Shown: in pieces, positions 22,684 to 31,619 of the stretch
How the letters are laid out: each line of letters opens with the position of its first letter
Numbering within the stretch: the first letter of the stretch is position 1
Source of the DNA: an uncultured Collinsella sp.
Lineage (GTDB): Bacteria; Actinomycetota; Coriobacteriia; Coriobacteriales; Coriobacteriaceae
Direction of reading: 5' to 3'
NCBI GenBank assembly: GCA_902475785.1
Contig: CABSAN010000021.1
Location: forward strand, 1 to 31,746
DNA length: 31,746 nucleotides
Program-made: the position numbers and the translations under genes
Notes under the pieces: generated by a model
Seen by the model: only the letters and a program-made list of their open reading frames with translations
Databases searched by the model: none
Told to the model about the DNA's origin: nothing

Positions 22684-22833
22684 TGCTCGTTTACGGCAAG
22701 ATTTGCAACGTTTGCGGATTGTCTCTTGCAAATTTGGCGAGTTCGTATAGTTCTTGGCAAAGCCCTTACGTTTCCCTTGCAAAAGCTCTAAAGTATCCTC
22801 TGCTCGATTCGTCAACGCATTGGATGTGATTAC

Positions 22834-23241
22834 GTGCGCAAGGCACTGGCACAACCTCATACTAAGCAATTCTTCAAGTTCGCTGTCGTAGGTCTCATCT
22901 CCTTTGGCATCGACTGGGGCATGCTCATTGCGCTCGTCGAGCTGTTCCACCTCGACTTTTTGATGAGCACCACGGTCTCGTTTACCACGTCCGTCGTGGT
23001 CAACTACTGGCTCAGCATGAAGTACGTGTTCGACCACCGTGAGGGCATGAGCCGCAAGCGCGAGTTCACGATCTTCACCATCCTGTCGGTGATTGGCCTG
23101 GGTCTCAACGACCTGTACATGTTTGTGGGCGTCACGTTTTTGAGCATCGGCTACCAAGCCATGAAGGCCATCGCCACGTTCTTGGTCACCTGGTACAACT
23201 ACTTTAGCCGTCGCTTTTTCCTCGAGGGCGCACAGTCGTAG
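22834..23241 (+). CDS. GtrA-like membrane protein (second of two)
   Basis: This is a 135-residue protein with four membrane spans, homologous to the preceding gene: FFKFAVVGLISFGIDWGMLIAL, VVVNYWLSMKYVFDHREGMSRKREF, a FTILSVIGLGLNDLYMF span, and a C-terminal WYNYFSRRFFLEG. The shared pattern over the whole length implies a tandem duplication. The start is a GTG at 22834 with a weak upstream site (GGATGTGAT), so the start is less certain. The gap of 219 bases to the first gene holds a large hairpin and AT-rich sequence, so it may have its own promoter. It ends at a strong terminator. Confidence 0.85.
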   Translation: MRKALAQPHTKQFFKFAVVGLISFGIDWGMLIALVELFHLDFLMSTTVSFTTSVVVNYWLSMKYVFDHREGMSRKREFTIFTILSVIGLGLNDLYMFVGVTFLSIGYQAMKAIATFLVTWYNYFSRRFFLEGAQS

Positions 23242-23268
23242 TTTGCTCGACATTAGCTTGAAGGTATC

Positions 23269-23302
23269 ACCGGTTGGAATTCTCGTTCCAACCGGTTTTT
23301 TT
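23269..23302 (+). terminator. Rho-independent terminator after the second GtrA gene
   Basis: ACCGGTTGGAA-TTCTCG-TTCCAACCGGT forms an 11-bp perfect stem followed by a run of seven T. This is a textbook terminator 28 bases after the gene's stop. Confidence 0.92.
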
Positions 23303-23341
23303 GTTTGCCGAGAGACCCGGCGACCCAGTCCTCTACGCATG

Positions 23342-23381
23342 AAAAACGGGCGGCTCGGATGTTTGTCCGAACCGCCCGTTT
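23342..23381 (-). terminator. Rho-independent terminator of the DUF4430 operon
   Basis: On the minus strand AACGGGCGG and TCGGA pair with TCCGA and CCGCCCGTT across a one-base mismatch, loop CAAACA, followed by TTTTT. It lies 20 bases past the stop of the small DUF4430 gene and marks the end of the riboswitch-led operon. Confidence 0.88.
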
Positions 23382-23401
23382 GGCGCGTTATGTCGAGGCC
23401 T

Positions 23402-24271
23402 CTAACCCGTTACGTAATACCAAACGACGTTGGCGCCATTCTTGAGAATGTAATTGCTGCAGGCCGTCATGGGCGTTTCGCCGTTAACGGAGTACATCCA
23501 GCCACTCTTGGCGCCGTGCTCCTTCTCGGCCAGGCCGCCGATAGCGGCGACATACGTGCCGTACGACGTGCCGCGCGCATTCACGGAAAGGCCTAGGGCG
23601 CACAGGGCATCATAGACCGTAGCGCCCTCGTTAAAGGTGAAGGTACCGCTAGAAGACACGGGATTGCCCACAGCACTCGATGTGACTGAAACCGTCACCG
23701 TGACGTAGTTGGACTCCTGTGAGCCGCTCTGGCCGCCCGAGGAGGCACTACCGTTATCAGGAACGGCAGAAGGCCCACCGGAGTTTGCCGAATTCTGAGA
23801 AGCCGACTGGCTGTTGTCGGTCTTTTTATTTCCCGCTCCTTTTTCGCCGGACTTCTTGCTATCCGAGTTCTTGTTCGATTCCTTGTCCGAGGACTCGGAA
23901 TCTTTCTTGGAGTCAGATTTGTCAGAACCCCTAGACCCGTCATTCGTATCATCAGAAGATTTGGAATCCTTGGACCCGACCTCGCCCGAAGTCGTAGTCG
24001 AGCCAGACGCCTTGGTGTCCTCGGTGACGACGCTCTCCCCCGTCACGGCCTGAATGATCCAGTCGATGGACCAGGCACCGCTTGTGGAAGGATGGACGAA
24101 ACCCAGCGAGACGACGATCAGAATGGTGCACGCGGCTGTCAGGGCGCCAACAAGCGCCTTGCGCCGAGGGGCGGACGCCGCCGAAGCGGCGCCCTTTTGC
24201 TTTGCATCGTCGAGCTGAATGAACGACGAGTCAGGTTGTTTGGAGTCGGCGTCCTGTGGCTTATTGGACAT
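23402..24271 (-). CDS. Membrane-anchored protein with one C-terminal DUF4430 (transcobalamin C-terminal-like) domain
   Basis: 289 residues. The N-terminal ~40 residues are cytoplasmic and end APRRK. One hydrophobic span follows (ALVGALTAACTILIVVSLGF), so the protein is anchored by its N-terminus with the rest outside. Residues ~75-190 are a low-complexity Ser/Lys/Asp/Asn-rich stalk. The last ~95 residues form a DUF4430 domain: TFNEGATVYDALCALGLSV, then GWMYSVNGETPMTACSNYIL and GANVVWYYVTG, the W-x-x-x-V-N-G and G-x-x-V-x-W-x-Y marks of the family. In animals the same domain is the beta domain that closes over cobalamin in transcobalamin and intrinsic factor. The ATG at 24271 has GGTGAGGG upstream; that site overlaps the stop of the giant gene before it, so translation is coupled. 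Corrinoid binding is inferred. Confidence 0.85.
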   Translation of the reverse strand: MSNKPQDADSKQPDSSFIQLDDAKQKGAASAASAPRRKALVGALTAACTILIVVSLGFVHPSTSGAWSIDWIIQAVTGESVVTEDTKASGSTTTSGEVGSKDSKSSDDTNDGSRGSDKSDSKKDSESSDKESNKNSDSKKSGEKGAGNKKTDNSQSASQNSANSGGPSAVPDNGSASSGGQSGSQESNYVTVTVSVTSSAVGNPVSSSGTFTFNEGATVYDALCALGLSVNARGTSYGTYVAAIGGLAEKEHGAKSGWMYSVNGETPMTACSNYILKNGANVVWYYVTG

Positions 24272-24280
24272 AGCCCTCAC

Positions 24281-27200
24281 CTACCGACGCTTGGTAAACA
24301 CGAACACGCCGATGACAGCAAGCCCGATCACGCCGGCCGCAACGCCGACGATGGCAAGCGGATTGAAGCCAGACTGCTGCGCGGGAGCCTCAGCGGACTT
24401 CTTAGCGGTAGTCTTGGCGGCCGCGCCCGTATCCGACTTGGAGCCGGACTTGCTGGACTTCTTATCAGACTTCTTGCTGTCCTTCTGGTCGCCCTTGCCG
24501 GAATCCTTCTTGGAATCCTTGCCGTCCTTGGTCTCGGTCTTGGTCGTGGTGGACACCGGCTTTTGGCCCGGAGCAACAGCACCGCCAGTCTGCTGGCCGT
24601 TTGTGCCGCTGCCGGAGCCAGAACCAGCACCGGCATTACCCGAGCCGCCGTTGGATCCGCCATTGCCACCAGGGTTAACGGCATTCTTGGTCCACTTAGC
24701 ATACAGCGTCATATCAGCCGTCACCGCAGCGTCAAATTTGTACGCTTCCGTGCAAGCCTCATCGGTATACCAGCCAGCGAAGGTATAACCTTCGCGCGTC
24801 GGATCGGCAGGCTTAGTGACAGAGCCGTTGGCAGCCGTGGTCTGGAAATCGACCTTGGATCCCTCGCCAGTGTTAAACGAGACCTTCATGCCAGCGTTCA
24901 GCTTAAACAACGCGCCAGAGTCGTTGATGTAGTACAGGTTGCCCTTGGCATCACACGCGATCGGCGAGTCGCAACAGTTATAGTGCCCCGTCGCGCTAAA
25001 CACACCAGATGCCTCGGCATCGCCCAGCTTGTAGCGATAAACGCCACCGCCTGAGGTGTAGTTAACGAAATCAGAGGTCTCACCGTAGTTAACCGTAAAG
25101 TACACATACGTGCCATCTACCTGAGTGCTCACCAGCGGAGCGCCCTTAATGCCACCAAGAGTGCCAGCCGTCAGCTGGGAGCCGTCTGCCGTCGTGATCA
25201 GCGTCGTAGCAAAGTCCTTGTTCAGATCAATGATAGCGAGCGCCGCGCTGCCATTGGCTTCGCCGCCGACAATCAGCTTGCCATCATACGTCGTAGGCAC
25301 GCATCCACATCCCGTAAGGCCAAGGTCGACCACACGCTCCTCGGTAATACGCGAAGCGGCATCCGCATCGCGTGAGTCGCCATCAGAAATCGCCAACACG
25401 TGCAGCTTGCCGTCGCGCGAAATCAGATAGGCATGGCTGCCATCATCCGAAAGCACGCAGGTGGAGTTGACAATCGCTCCAACCGAAACGCTGCCGAGCA
25501 CATCGCCCGAAGACTTGCTGAGCATCTCGACGGTACCAGCACTGGTGGGAACCAGGACAAAGTCATCACCCACTGTAGCGCCTGTCCAGTAATAACCCTC
25601 GTCGGCATTGACATGCTGCCAAGAAACAGCGCCGGTCAGGATATTAATACGCGTCAGATGACCGTTATTGTACGTACCCTTTCCATAGTCGACATCAACG
25701 GTGCCGACATAGAGGTAATTGCCATCAACCGTCAGCTGAGAATTCGACTGAGCAGTCTCGTTCACGGAGTCAGTGACCCAAACCGTTGTGAGCGCGTCAG
25801 CCGTCAGGGCCTGGACCGCACCGCCGTCAAGCGGAACGATAACCAAACCGTTCGCATAAATCGGGCGCGAGGTGTAACCGACCGCAGCCTTAAGATTCGA
25901 CTCGGCAAGGACCTTGCCCGACTCGGCGTCAATTTTTAGCAAACGCTTGTTGACGGCGAGGTATACGTTGCCGTTCACGACGATAGGTTCACTCGCGTTG
26001 GGATACGCCGAACCAGAATACGCCTTCCAATCGAACGTCCAAGAGCTCGCTAGCGCACCCGTAGGCGTCGAAACGTTCTCGACCGCCGCATTGGACTTGC
26101 CATCCCAATCGGACTTCCAACCGGACGGACGCGGGGCGCTCGGATTGACTACGACCTCGTCGGGATTAGGCACCGTGTCGCCAGCAGCATAGGCCCAGAC
26201 GATCCTATCGCCCGATTTGACAACGTAGTCATTGTCAAGCTGATTAGCAGGAACACCGTTGACGAAGAACGACCAGGCACCAGACAGCTTGGTACGATCA
26301 ACCGGAGAGACGAGGCTATGGACACCCCAATAGCCCTGCTGGTCGTACATCTCAGATTCGATGCCAAGGGCATCAAAATAGGCGGCAGTGGCGTCCTTGA
26401 TCGTCGTGCCCTCAACAAACACCTGCGTCGAAGGATCGGTCCAGCGCTGTGCCTTATCGCCCTTCTTGCCGATGATCTCCATCGAGACAGAAACTTGACC
26501 GGGCATGGTGCCATCGGAACCATAGACCCAGGTAATCTCATCGCCGGCCTTGAGCGTGTAGTTGCCTGCGCCGACATTGGCCTTCTTGCCGTTGACAAAG
26601 AACTGCCAGTATTTCCAGGTACTCTCGTTAATCTGCTCGGTCGAAAGCGTCACGTTCTTATTGAACGGTGACGTCAGCGAATTGAGGAACCAACCGTACG
26701 AGCCCTTGCCCGTGTCGGCGCCAATACCGGCCTGCTTAAAGACCTGCTCGGAAAGATCGGCGGCAGTTGCGCCCTCTTCCACCAGCGAGGTCGTAGGTTG
26801 CGCCCACGTCTGCTGAGCACCCGAGGCGTCCTGGCCGATAACGGTGCAGCTTACCGAAAGCCGGTCGGTGGGCGCAGCGTCACCGTACTTCGAGTAGCAC
26901 CAGACGACAGAGTCGCCCGCCTCGAGAGTGTATTTGCCAGCGCCAACCGACGCCGCAACACCATTGATAAACAGCTGCCAATAGGCGCCCGTAGCATGGT
27001 CGTATGCAAGGGTGCGATCGGCATCGAAAGGCGACGTAATGGAATTGAGCACCCAACCCCAAGAGCCGTTGGGGTCATAGTCGGCCTTGAGACCGGCCCG
27101 CTTAAAGAGCTCTTCGGAAAGATCGGCGGCCGTCGAGCCGTTCTTGAGCGTGTACTGCGAAGCGGCAGCCCACGTCTGCTGCTTGCCCTTAGCGTCGACG

Positions 27201-30200
27201 CCAATAACCGAGCACGTCGCTGTGACCTCGGGGCTGTTTTGACCACTCGTGCCCACAACCGTCAACGTTGTCGATACGTCCTGGTTGGCAAGCTTGGCAT
27301 ACGTGGCATTGTCGGGATAGCGCTCGGCATAGCGAGCGTACTTCTCGCTCGTCAGGCGCGAGGAAACGACAACCTTCGTGTTGTACTGCGGCTGCGTGAC
27401 CTTGAGATTCTCTGCGGAGACAATAGAGCTGTTGCTCGACTTAAACAGACGCCAATCCCGCCCGGACATCGCGTCATAGCCAGGCAGGTCAACCGGAACA
27501 ATACCAAGGGACGTCGAATCGGTCGTTGCCTTGTTGTAGCTCCAGGCAAGGTTGCCGTCGGCATCCAGATAGGCCTTCTGGAACGCGTGCATGTCGGCCG
27601 AAACGGCATTGGCTTCCTGACCATTCAGAATGGCAGTGGCGTAGCCAGCCTTGGCTTGCTCCATAAGGGACAGCTCGGCATCGAGCTCGTCCTTATTCTG
27701 CGGGGCAATCGCAAAGTCGAGGGTCTTGCTTGCCGTGACCTCGGCGTTCGACTTATCGGTCACCGTGAGGGTGATCTTGGTCTTCGCTGCCTCGGTGCCA
27801 GGCAGCGGCTGGTAAACCGTGCCCTTGTAGCCGTTGAACGTAATGTCATCGGTGCTGGCAGAGTACTTGACCTCGTAATACTTGCCGTCGATATTGAGCG
27901 TGCTCGTGCGCGGCATCTGCAGGTCGGCGGTCAGGCCATCCTTGTTGGCGACCGCGTCAGTGCCGGAGTACTTGATATTGTCGTAGGTAAAGGCCGCATC
28001 GACCTTCTCCTGGAGCGCCTTCTTGTCGGCGGCGACCTTCTCGGGATCGCCCTTGACGGTTACGGTGAAGTCGTGCGCGCCCTTAACGTCAGACGGGCCG
28101 CCGCTCACAAACGAAACCGTCGCGGTCAGAGTAACGGCGCGATCGCTCGAGACGCGCGTCACCTTGCCGGTGTAGTCGTCCCAGCCATAACCGGACGGCC
28201 AAATGGCATCGCCGTCGGAGCTCTTCCAGCTAACCTCGAACTTGCTCTTGGAGCCCGCGCGGTACGGAAGCGTGAGGTTGGACGTAACAGACTCGGCCGA
28301 ATCGCCCGCAGCGTAACCGATGACAACCTTCTGGGCGGCATCGTCGAGCAGCTGCTGAACGCGAGCCTCGTCCCAAGCCACCTGAACCGTCTTGTTGGGC
28401 TGGTAGTACTCGGTCTCGCCGTCGCGCGACAGTTCAAACACCACATCGGCGCTACGCAGACCGTCGATGTTGTAACCGGTGTAGTCGTTGGGGTCGATGT
28501 AGAAGAACGTCACATCGCCGTTGGTCTTATCCTGAGCGTCGGAGATGCCGACCGTGGCCTTGGCATCCTCGGCATTAAAGGTAACGCCGCCCTCGGAGAC
28601 CTTAACGTCAACGTCGGTAAAGCCCAGGTCGGCAAGCTGTGCCTTCAGAACATCGTTGACGTTGCCGCCCTTGGTGCTGTAATCAACAGCGATCTGCTTA
28701 TTGGCATCGTTGAGCTTTTGGACTGCGGCCTCGAGCGAGCCCGCGGCGATAACCTTGTTGGCGGAGACGAGCTCGACCGTCGAGCTGCCACTCGTGGCGA
28801 CAGCCTTCAGATATTTGCCAGCAGCAGATGCCGAGACCGTCGCCTCGGCGCCCGACATATCAGACAGCAGCGTCCAGTCGGCCGCGGGAGCCTTCGCGTC
28901 GTCGGCCGCATACCAGGCAACAGTCGCCTGACCGGTGACATCGATACCATTGGTGGTCGAACCGTCGGCGCGCTTGGCCTGCGCCGTCGCCTTAACGCTA
29001 TCGCCCGAGACGAGATGGGTCGAATCGCTATTGATCTGCGGCGTAGTGGTCACGCGCAGCAGGTTATACTCCCCCGCCGCGGTAACAGTGTCGGGCGAAA
29101 CCCATTCAACCGTGTTGTCGAGGGCGCGCGCCGTAACTTTGATGCGCTTGCCGACAAGCGCGTCCGAAATGGTCAGGCTGCCATCGGTCGTATCGATGCC
29201 GTCGGTAAGCTCGGTCCAGTCGGTACCGTTCTCGCTGGCATACCATGCCATGGTGAGCTCGGCATCTTCGGGCACGTCCTTGGTCGAGCCCGACCAGCTG
29301 CCCGGAACCTGCACGCTCGGCGTGATCTTTGAACCCACGCTCAGCGTAACGTTTTTATCGGCAAGCTCAATGCCCGCCAGCTTGTACTGACCCTTGAGCG
29401 TCACGGGGCCGAGCGGGGCAACGGACTGCGTACCGTACGAGTTCTTCTTCTGCGTGCTGAAAACGGTATTTTCGCTCGTCACCCTCACGCGCAGGTACTT
29501 GCCGGCATAGGCGGCGTCAACGGTATAGGTGGCCTTGGTAGCACCGGGGATATCGGTGTAAGCGGAGTCGTAGCTCGAGTTGCTGTTTGCATACTGCCAC
29601 TGGTAGGTCACATTATCGGTGCGGTCGATATAGCTGTAGCGCGAACCGTCCTTTTTGCGTACCTTAGTCTTGAGCGTATCGCCTACGTGCACGCCATTGG
29701 TGGCAGGAGAGCCCTCGAACTGCACGTCGTAAAGCTCAACTTGGCCAGCGATGGAGACAGGACCCGCCGCATAATAGCCGTTAGGCCTCTGCTCACCGTA
29801 ACCGCCGTTGGCCTTGGCCACGACGTAGTAGCCCTTAAGGGCAGCGGTCACCGTCAGGGTGTTACCGGTCTCACCCTCGATAGGCGTGTTGCACGAGCTT
29901 GCGGTGTTCGACGTGCCCTTGTACCACTGCCACGTGACATGCGAGTCAGTGGTAACGTCGGTGGAACCTGCCTTTGCGGTCGCCGTAATCGTAGAGCCGA
30001 CCTCGACTTTGCCCGAGGAGGGGCTCATGGACACTTTGGTGATATTAATTGAACCGGCGGGCGCAACGAGAGCGCCCGTCGAGTTGGTCAAGCTCGAAGA
30101 GCCAATCTTCGAGGACACCTTGCACTTGAGGTACTTGCCACCCAAAGCGTCGGTAAGCTCGAGGGTCTCACCCGTGGCACCCGCAATGTCGGTATACGTG

Positions 30201-31477
30201 CCACTCTTGGTGTCAGAGCACTGCCACTGATAGTTGAGCTTGTTCGCGTCGATAAACGTCGAGGCGCCCTTCTCCTTGGCGCGAGCCTGGGCGGTATCGC
30301 CAACCGCGAACACGGAGTTGTTGGTCTTGGGATTGATGAGCGAAACCGCGAAGACGTCCACCGCACCGGCCTGTTTGACCTTGTTGGAGGTGGTCTTGCT
30401 CACCGTATTTACGCCAGCAGTAGCCTCGACTCTGATGTACTTGCCCTCGAGGTCATCGGTCACCGTGAGGGAAGCGCCCGTCTCGCCCTCGATCTTGGTA
30501 AAGCCCGAGTACTGCGAGGTAGATGCGGACCAGGTGTAGGTGACCTTGGCGTCGGAGCCCGCGGGGCTCGACCAATCCTTGTACGGCGTCGCCATCAGAG
30601 TATCGCCTATACTCGGCGCGTCGCTACTTAGCTTGACGTTGTAAAGCTCCATTTGGCCGGCGCCCAGCACGGGGCCGGGGATGCTGTTAGGATTAATGCC
30701 CGAGCCGTACGAAACAGAGGGGCCGTAGTAGTCCTTGCCATCTGCCGTCACCTTGCAGATGAAGTATTTGCCCTCCATCGCGTCAGTGATGGTGAGCGAC
30801 TGCTCGTGGCCTACGACCTCGGTGTAATCGGCGGCGTCGCTGCTGGCCTTGACCGTGCCGGCGAGCCAGGTATAGGTCCAGGCGCCGGGGTTAGCGACCG
30901 ATTTGGTCTCGGTCGTAGGGTCGCCCCAGTAGTCCTCGGTCTCGACCTCATCGTACATATTGGCCCAGAGCGTATCACCCACATTGAGCGCGCCGGACTT
31001 CGTCGAATACGAGTTGTCCTTATCCTTGGCGTCCTGGATATAGACCTTAGCCTCGCTCGAAAGCGTTGTAGCGGACGCAGCGGCAACGGCGTTCTTCCGC
31101 TCCGAAGCAACGGGCGCCGCCGCAGGGTTCTCGGACTCAGTCGCGTTGTCTGCGGCGGTGTCAGCACCATTCGCGGCGCTCGCAGTTGCGCCCTGATCTG
31201 CGCCGGCGCCATCGGCAGCAGCGCTCGCCGCCGCACCGTTCGCGCCGGTGTCGGCAGCAGTGCCCTCGTCGGCCGCCGCGCCCTCGCCGCCCGTTGCGGC
31301 CTGAGCCACGACCTCGGCAATGCCCTCGGCGCCCTCGGCCCAAAGTTGCGCCGGCGTGGTGCCAAAAGCCATGGCAAAAGCCAGGAACGCCACCAGACCG
31401 CGCTTGGCTACGCCACGGACAATCGCTCCATGACGACGCCACGAGGCGCGCTGGCACTCGTCCTCAAACATATCCAT
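24281..31477 (-). CDS. Giant surface protein: Ig-like repeats, three DUF4430 domains, beta-propeller, C-terminal membrane anchor
   Basis: 2,398 residues from the ATG at 31477, chosen because AGGAGA lies 4 bases upstream; an ATG at 31558 and a TTG at 31621 are possible in frame but would put a long polar stretch before the signal peptide. Order: signal peptide (~res. 23-45, GLVAFLAFAMAFGTTPAQLWA); Ala/Gly/Asp-rich stretch to ~139; seven Ig-like repeats of 105-120 residues (139-914; each has VGDTL, YQW, GKYL marks); degenerate Ig-like region (914-1420); three DUF4430 domains (~1420-1530, 1542-1652, 1659-1764; F-(V/I)-N-G and V-x-W-x-Y/A-Y marks); PQQ/WD-type beta-propeller (~1809-2194); InlB-type repeat ending LYAKW (~2195-2264); Lys/Ser-rich stalk; membrane span NPLAIVGVAAGVIGLAVIGV and KRR. 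No LPXTG. Preceded by a cobalamin riboswitch. Probable function: surface corrinoid capture. Confidence 0.88.
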   Translation of the reverse strand: MDMFEDECQRASWRRHGAIVRGVAKRGLVAFLAFAMAFGTTPAQLWAEGAEGIAEVVAQAATGGEGAAADEGTAADTGANGAAASAAADGAGADQGATASAANGADTAADNATESENPAAAPVASERKNAVAAASATTLSSEAKVYIQDAKDKDNSYSTKSGALNVGDTLWANMYDEVETEDYWGDPTTETKSVANPGAWTYTWLAGTVKASSDAADYTEVVGHEQSLTITDAMEGKYFICKVTADGKDYYGPSVSYGSGINPNSIPGPVLGAGQMELYNVKLSSDAPSIGDTLMATPYKDWSSPAGSDAKVTYTWSASTSQYSGFTKIEGETGASLTVTDDLEGKYIRVEATAGVNTVSKTTSNKVKQAGAVDVFAVSLINPKTNNSVFAVGDTAQARAKEKGASTFIDANKLNYQWQCSDTKSGTYTDIAGATGETLELTDALGGKYLKCKVSSKIGSSSLTNSTGALVAPAGSINITKVSMSPSSGKVEVGSTITATAKAGSTDVTTDSHVTWQWYKGTSNTASSCNTPIEGETGNTLTVTAALKGYYVVAKANGGYGEQRPNGYYAAGPVSIAGQVELYDVQFEGSPATNGVHVGDTLKTKVRKKDGSRYSYIDRTDNVTYQWQYANSNSSYDSAYTDIPGATKATYTVDAAYAGKYLRVRVTSENTVFSTQKKNSYGTQSVAPLGPVTLKGQYKLAGIELADKNVTLSVGSKITPSVQVPGSWSGSTKDVPEDAELTMAWYASENGTDWTELTDGIDTTDGSLTISDALVGKRIKVTARALDNTVEWVSPDTVTAAGEYNLLRVTTTPQINSDSTHLVSGDSVKATAQAKRADGSTTNGIDVTGQATVAWYAADDAKAPAADWTLLSDMSGAEATVSASAAGKYLKAVATSGSSTVELVSANKVIAAGSLEAAVQKLNDANKQIAVDYSTKGGNVNDVLKAQLADLGFTDVDVKVSEGGVTFNAEDAKATVGISDAQDKTNGDVTFFYIDPNDYTGYNIDGLRSADVVFELSRDGETEYYQPNKTVQVAWDEARVQQLLDDAAQKVVIGYAAGDSAESVTSNLTLPYRAGSKSKFEVSWKSSDGDAIWPSGYGWDDYTGKVTRVSSDRAVTLTATVSFVSGGPSDVKGAHDFTVTVKGDPEKVAADKKALQEKVDAAFTYDNIKYSGTDAVANKDGLTADLQMPRTSTLNIDGKYYEVKYSASTDDITFNGYKGTVYQPLPGTEAAKTKITLTVTDKSNAEVTASKTLDFAIAPQNKDELDAELSLMEQAKAGYATAILNGQEANAVSADMHAFQKAYLDADGNLAWSYNKATTDSTSLGIVPVDLPGYDAMSGRDWRLFKSSNSSIVSAENLKVTQPQYNTKVVVSSRLTSEKYARYAERYPDNATYAKLANQDVSTTLTVVGTSGQNSPEVTATCSVIGVDAKGKQQTWAAASQYTLKNGSTAADLSEELFKRAGLKADYDPNGSWGWVLNSITSPFDADRTLAYDHATGAYWQLFINGVAASVGAGKYTLEAGDSVVWCYSKYGDAAPTDRLSVSCTVIGQDASGAQQTWAQPTTSLVEEGATAADLSEQVFKQAGIGADTGKGSYGWFLNSLTSPFNKNVTLSTEQINESTWKYWQFFVNGKKANVGAGNYTLKAGDEITWVYGSDGTMPGQVSVSMEIIGKKGDKAQRWTDPSTQVFVEGTTIKDATAAYFDALGIESEMYDQQGYWGVHSLVSPVDRTKLSGAWSFFVNGVPANQLDNDYVVKSGDRIVWAYAAGDTVPNPDEVVVNPSAPRPSGWKSDWDGKSNAAVENVSTPTGALASSWTFDWKAYSGSAYPNASEPIVVNGNVYLAVNKRLLKIDAESGKVLAESNLKAAVGYTSRPIYANGLVIVPLDGGAVQALTADALTTVWVTDSVNETAQSNSQLTVDGNYLYVGTVDVDYGKGTYNNGHLTRINILTGAVSWQHVNADEGYYWTGATVGDDFVLVPTSAGTVEMLSKSSGDVLGSVSVGAIVNSTCVLSDDGSHAYLISRDGKLHVLAISDGDSRDADAASRITEERVVDLGLTGCGCVPTTYDGKLIVGGEANGSAALAIIDLNKDFATTLITTADGSQLTAGTLGGIKGAPLVSTQVDGTYVYFTVNYGETSDFVNYTSGGGVYRYKLGDAEASGVFSATGHYNCCDSPIACDAKGNLYYINDSGALFKLNAGMKVSFNTGEGSKVDFQTTAANGSVTKPADPTREGYTFAGWYTDEACTEAYKFDAAVTADMTLYAKWTKNAVNPGGNGGSNGGSGNAGAGSGSGSGTNGQQTGGAVAPGQKPVSTTTKTETKDGKDSKKDSGKGDQKDSKKSDKKSSKSGSKSDTGAAAKTTAKKSAEAPAQQSGFNPLAIVGVAAGVIGLAVIGVFVFTKRR

Positions 31478-31593
31478 TTGTCTCCTACTGTCTGCACTTG
31501 GAGCATTACCCAGCGGCTGCCCCACATCATCGCGCATATTGCGCTCGAGTACCCCCATCGGGGTCCCCCTTCCCTCCAGAGCCCAACGCGTAC

Positions 31594-31611
31594 CCGCGGC
31601 ATACGCCGCGG
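31594..31611 (-). promoter_or_regulatory. Leader hairpin after the cobalamin aptamer
   Basis: CCGCGGC-GTAT-GCCGCGG is a perfect 7-bp stem directly after the aptamer. A second small stem, ACCCC-CATC-GGGGT on the plus strand, lies at 31551-31564. Neither is followed by a T-tract, so control by blocking translation is more likely than by termination. Confidence 0.5.
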
Positions 31612-31619
31612 CCGCGCAC

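Noticed and set aside
22725..22760. Promoter for the second GtrA gene (TTGCAA with TATAGT)
   Set aside because: The spacer is only 14 bases and no other -35 fits, so I did not call it.
26798..29332. Long plus-strand open frame of 844 codons opposite the giant surface gene
   Set aside because: It is a shadow of the real minus-strand gene caused by GC-rich codons; composition is Arg/Gly/Val-rich with no domain signs, and no ribosome site.
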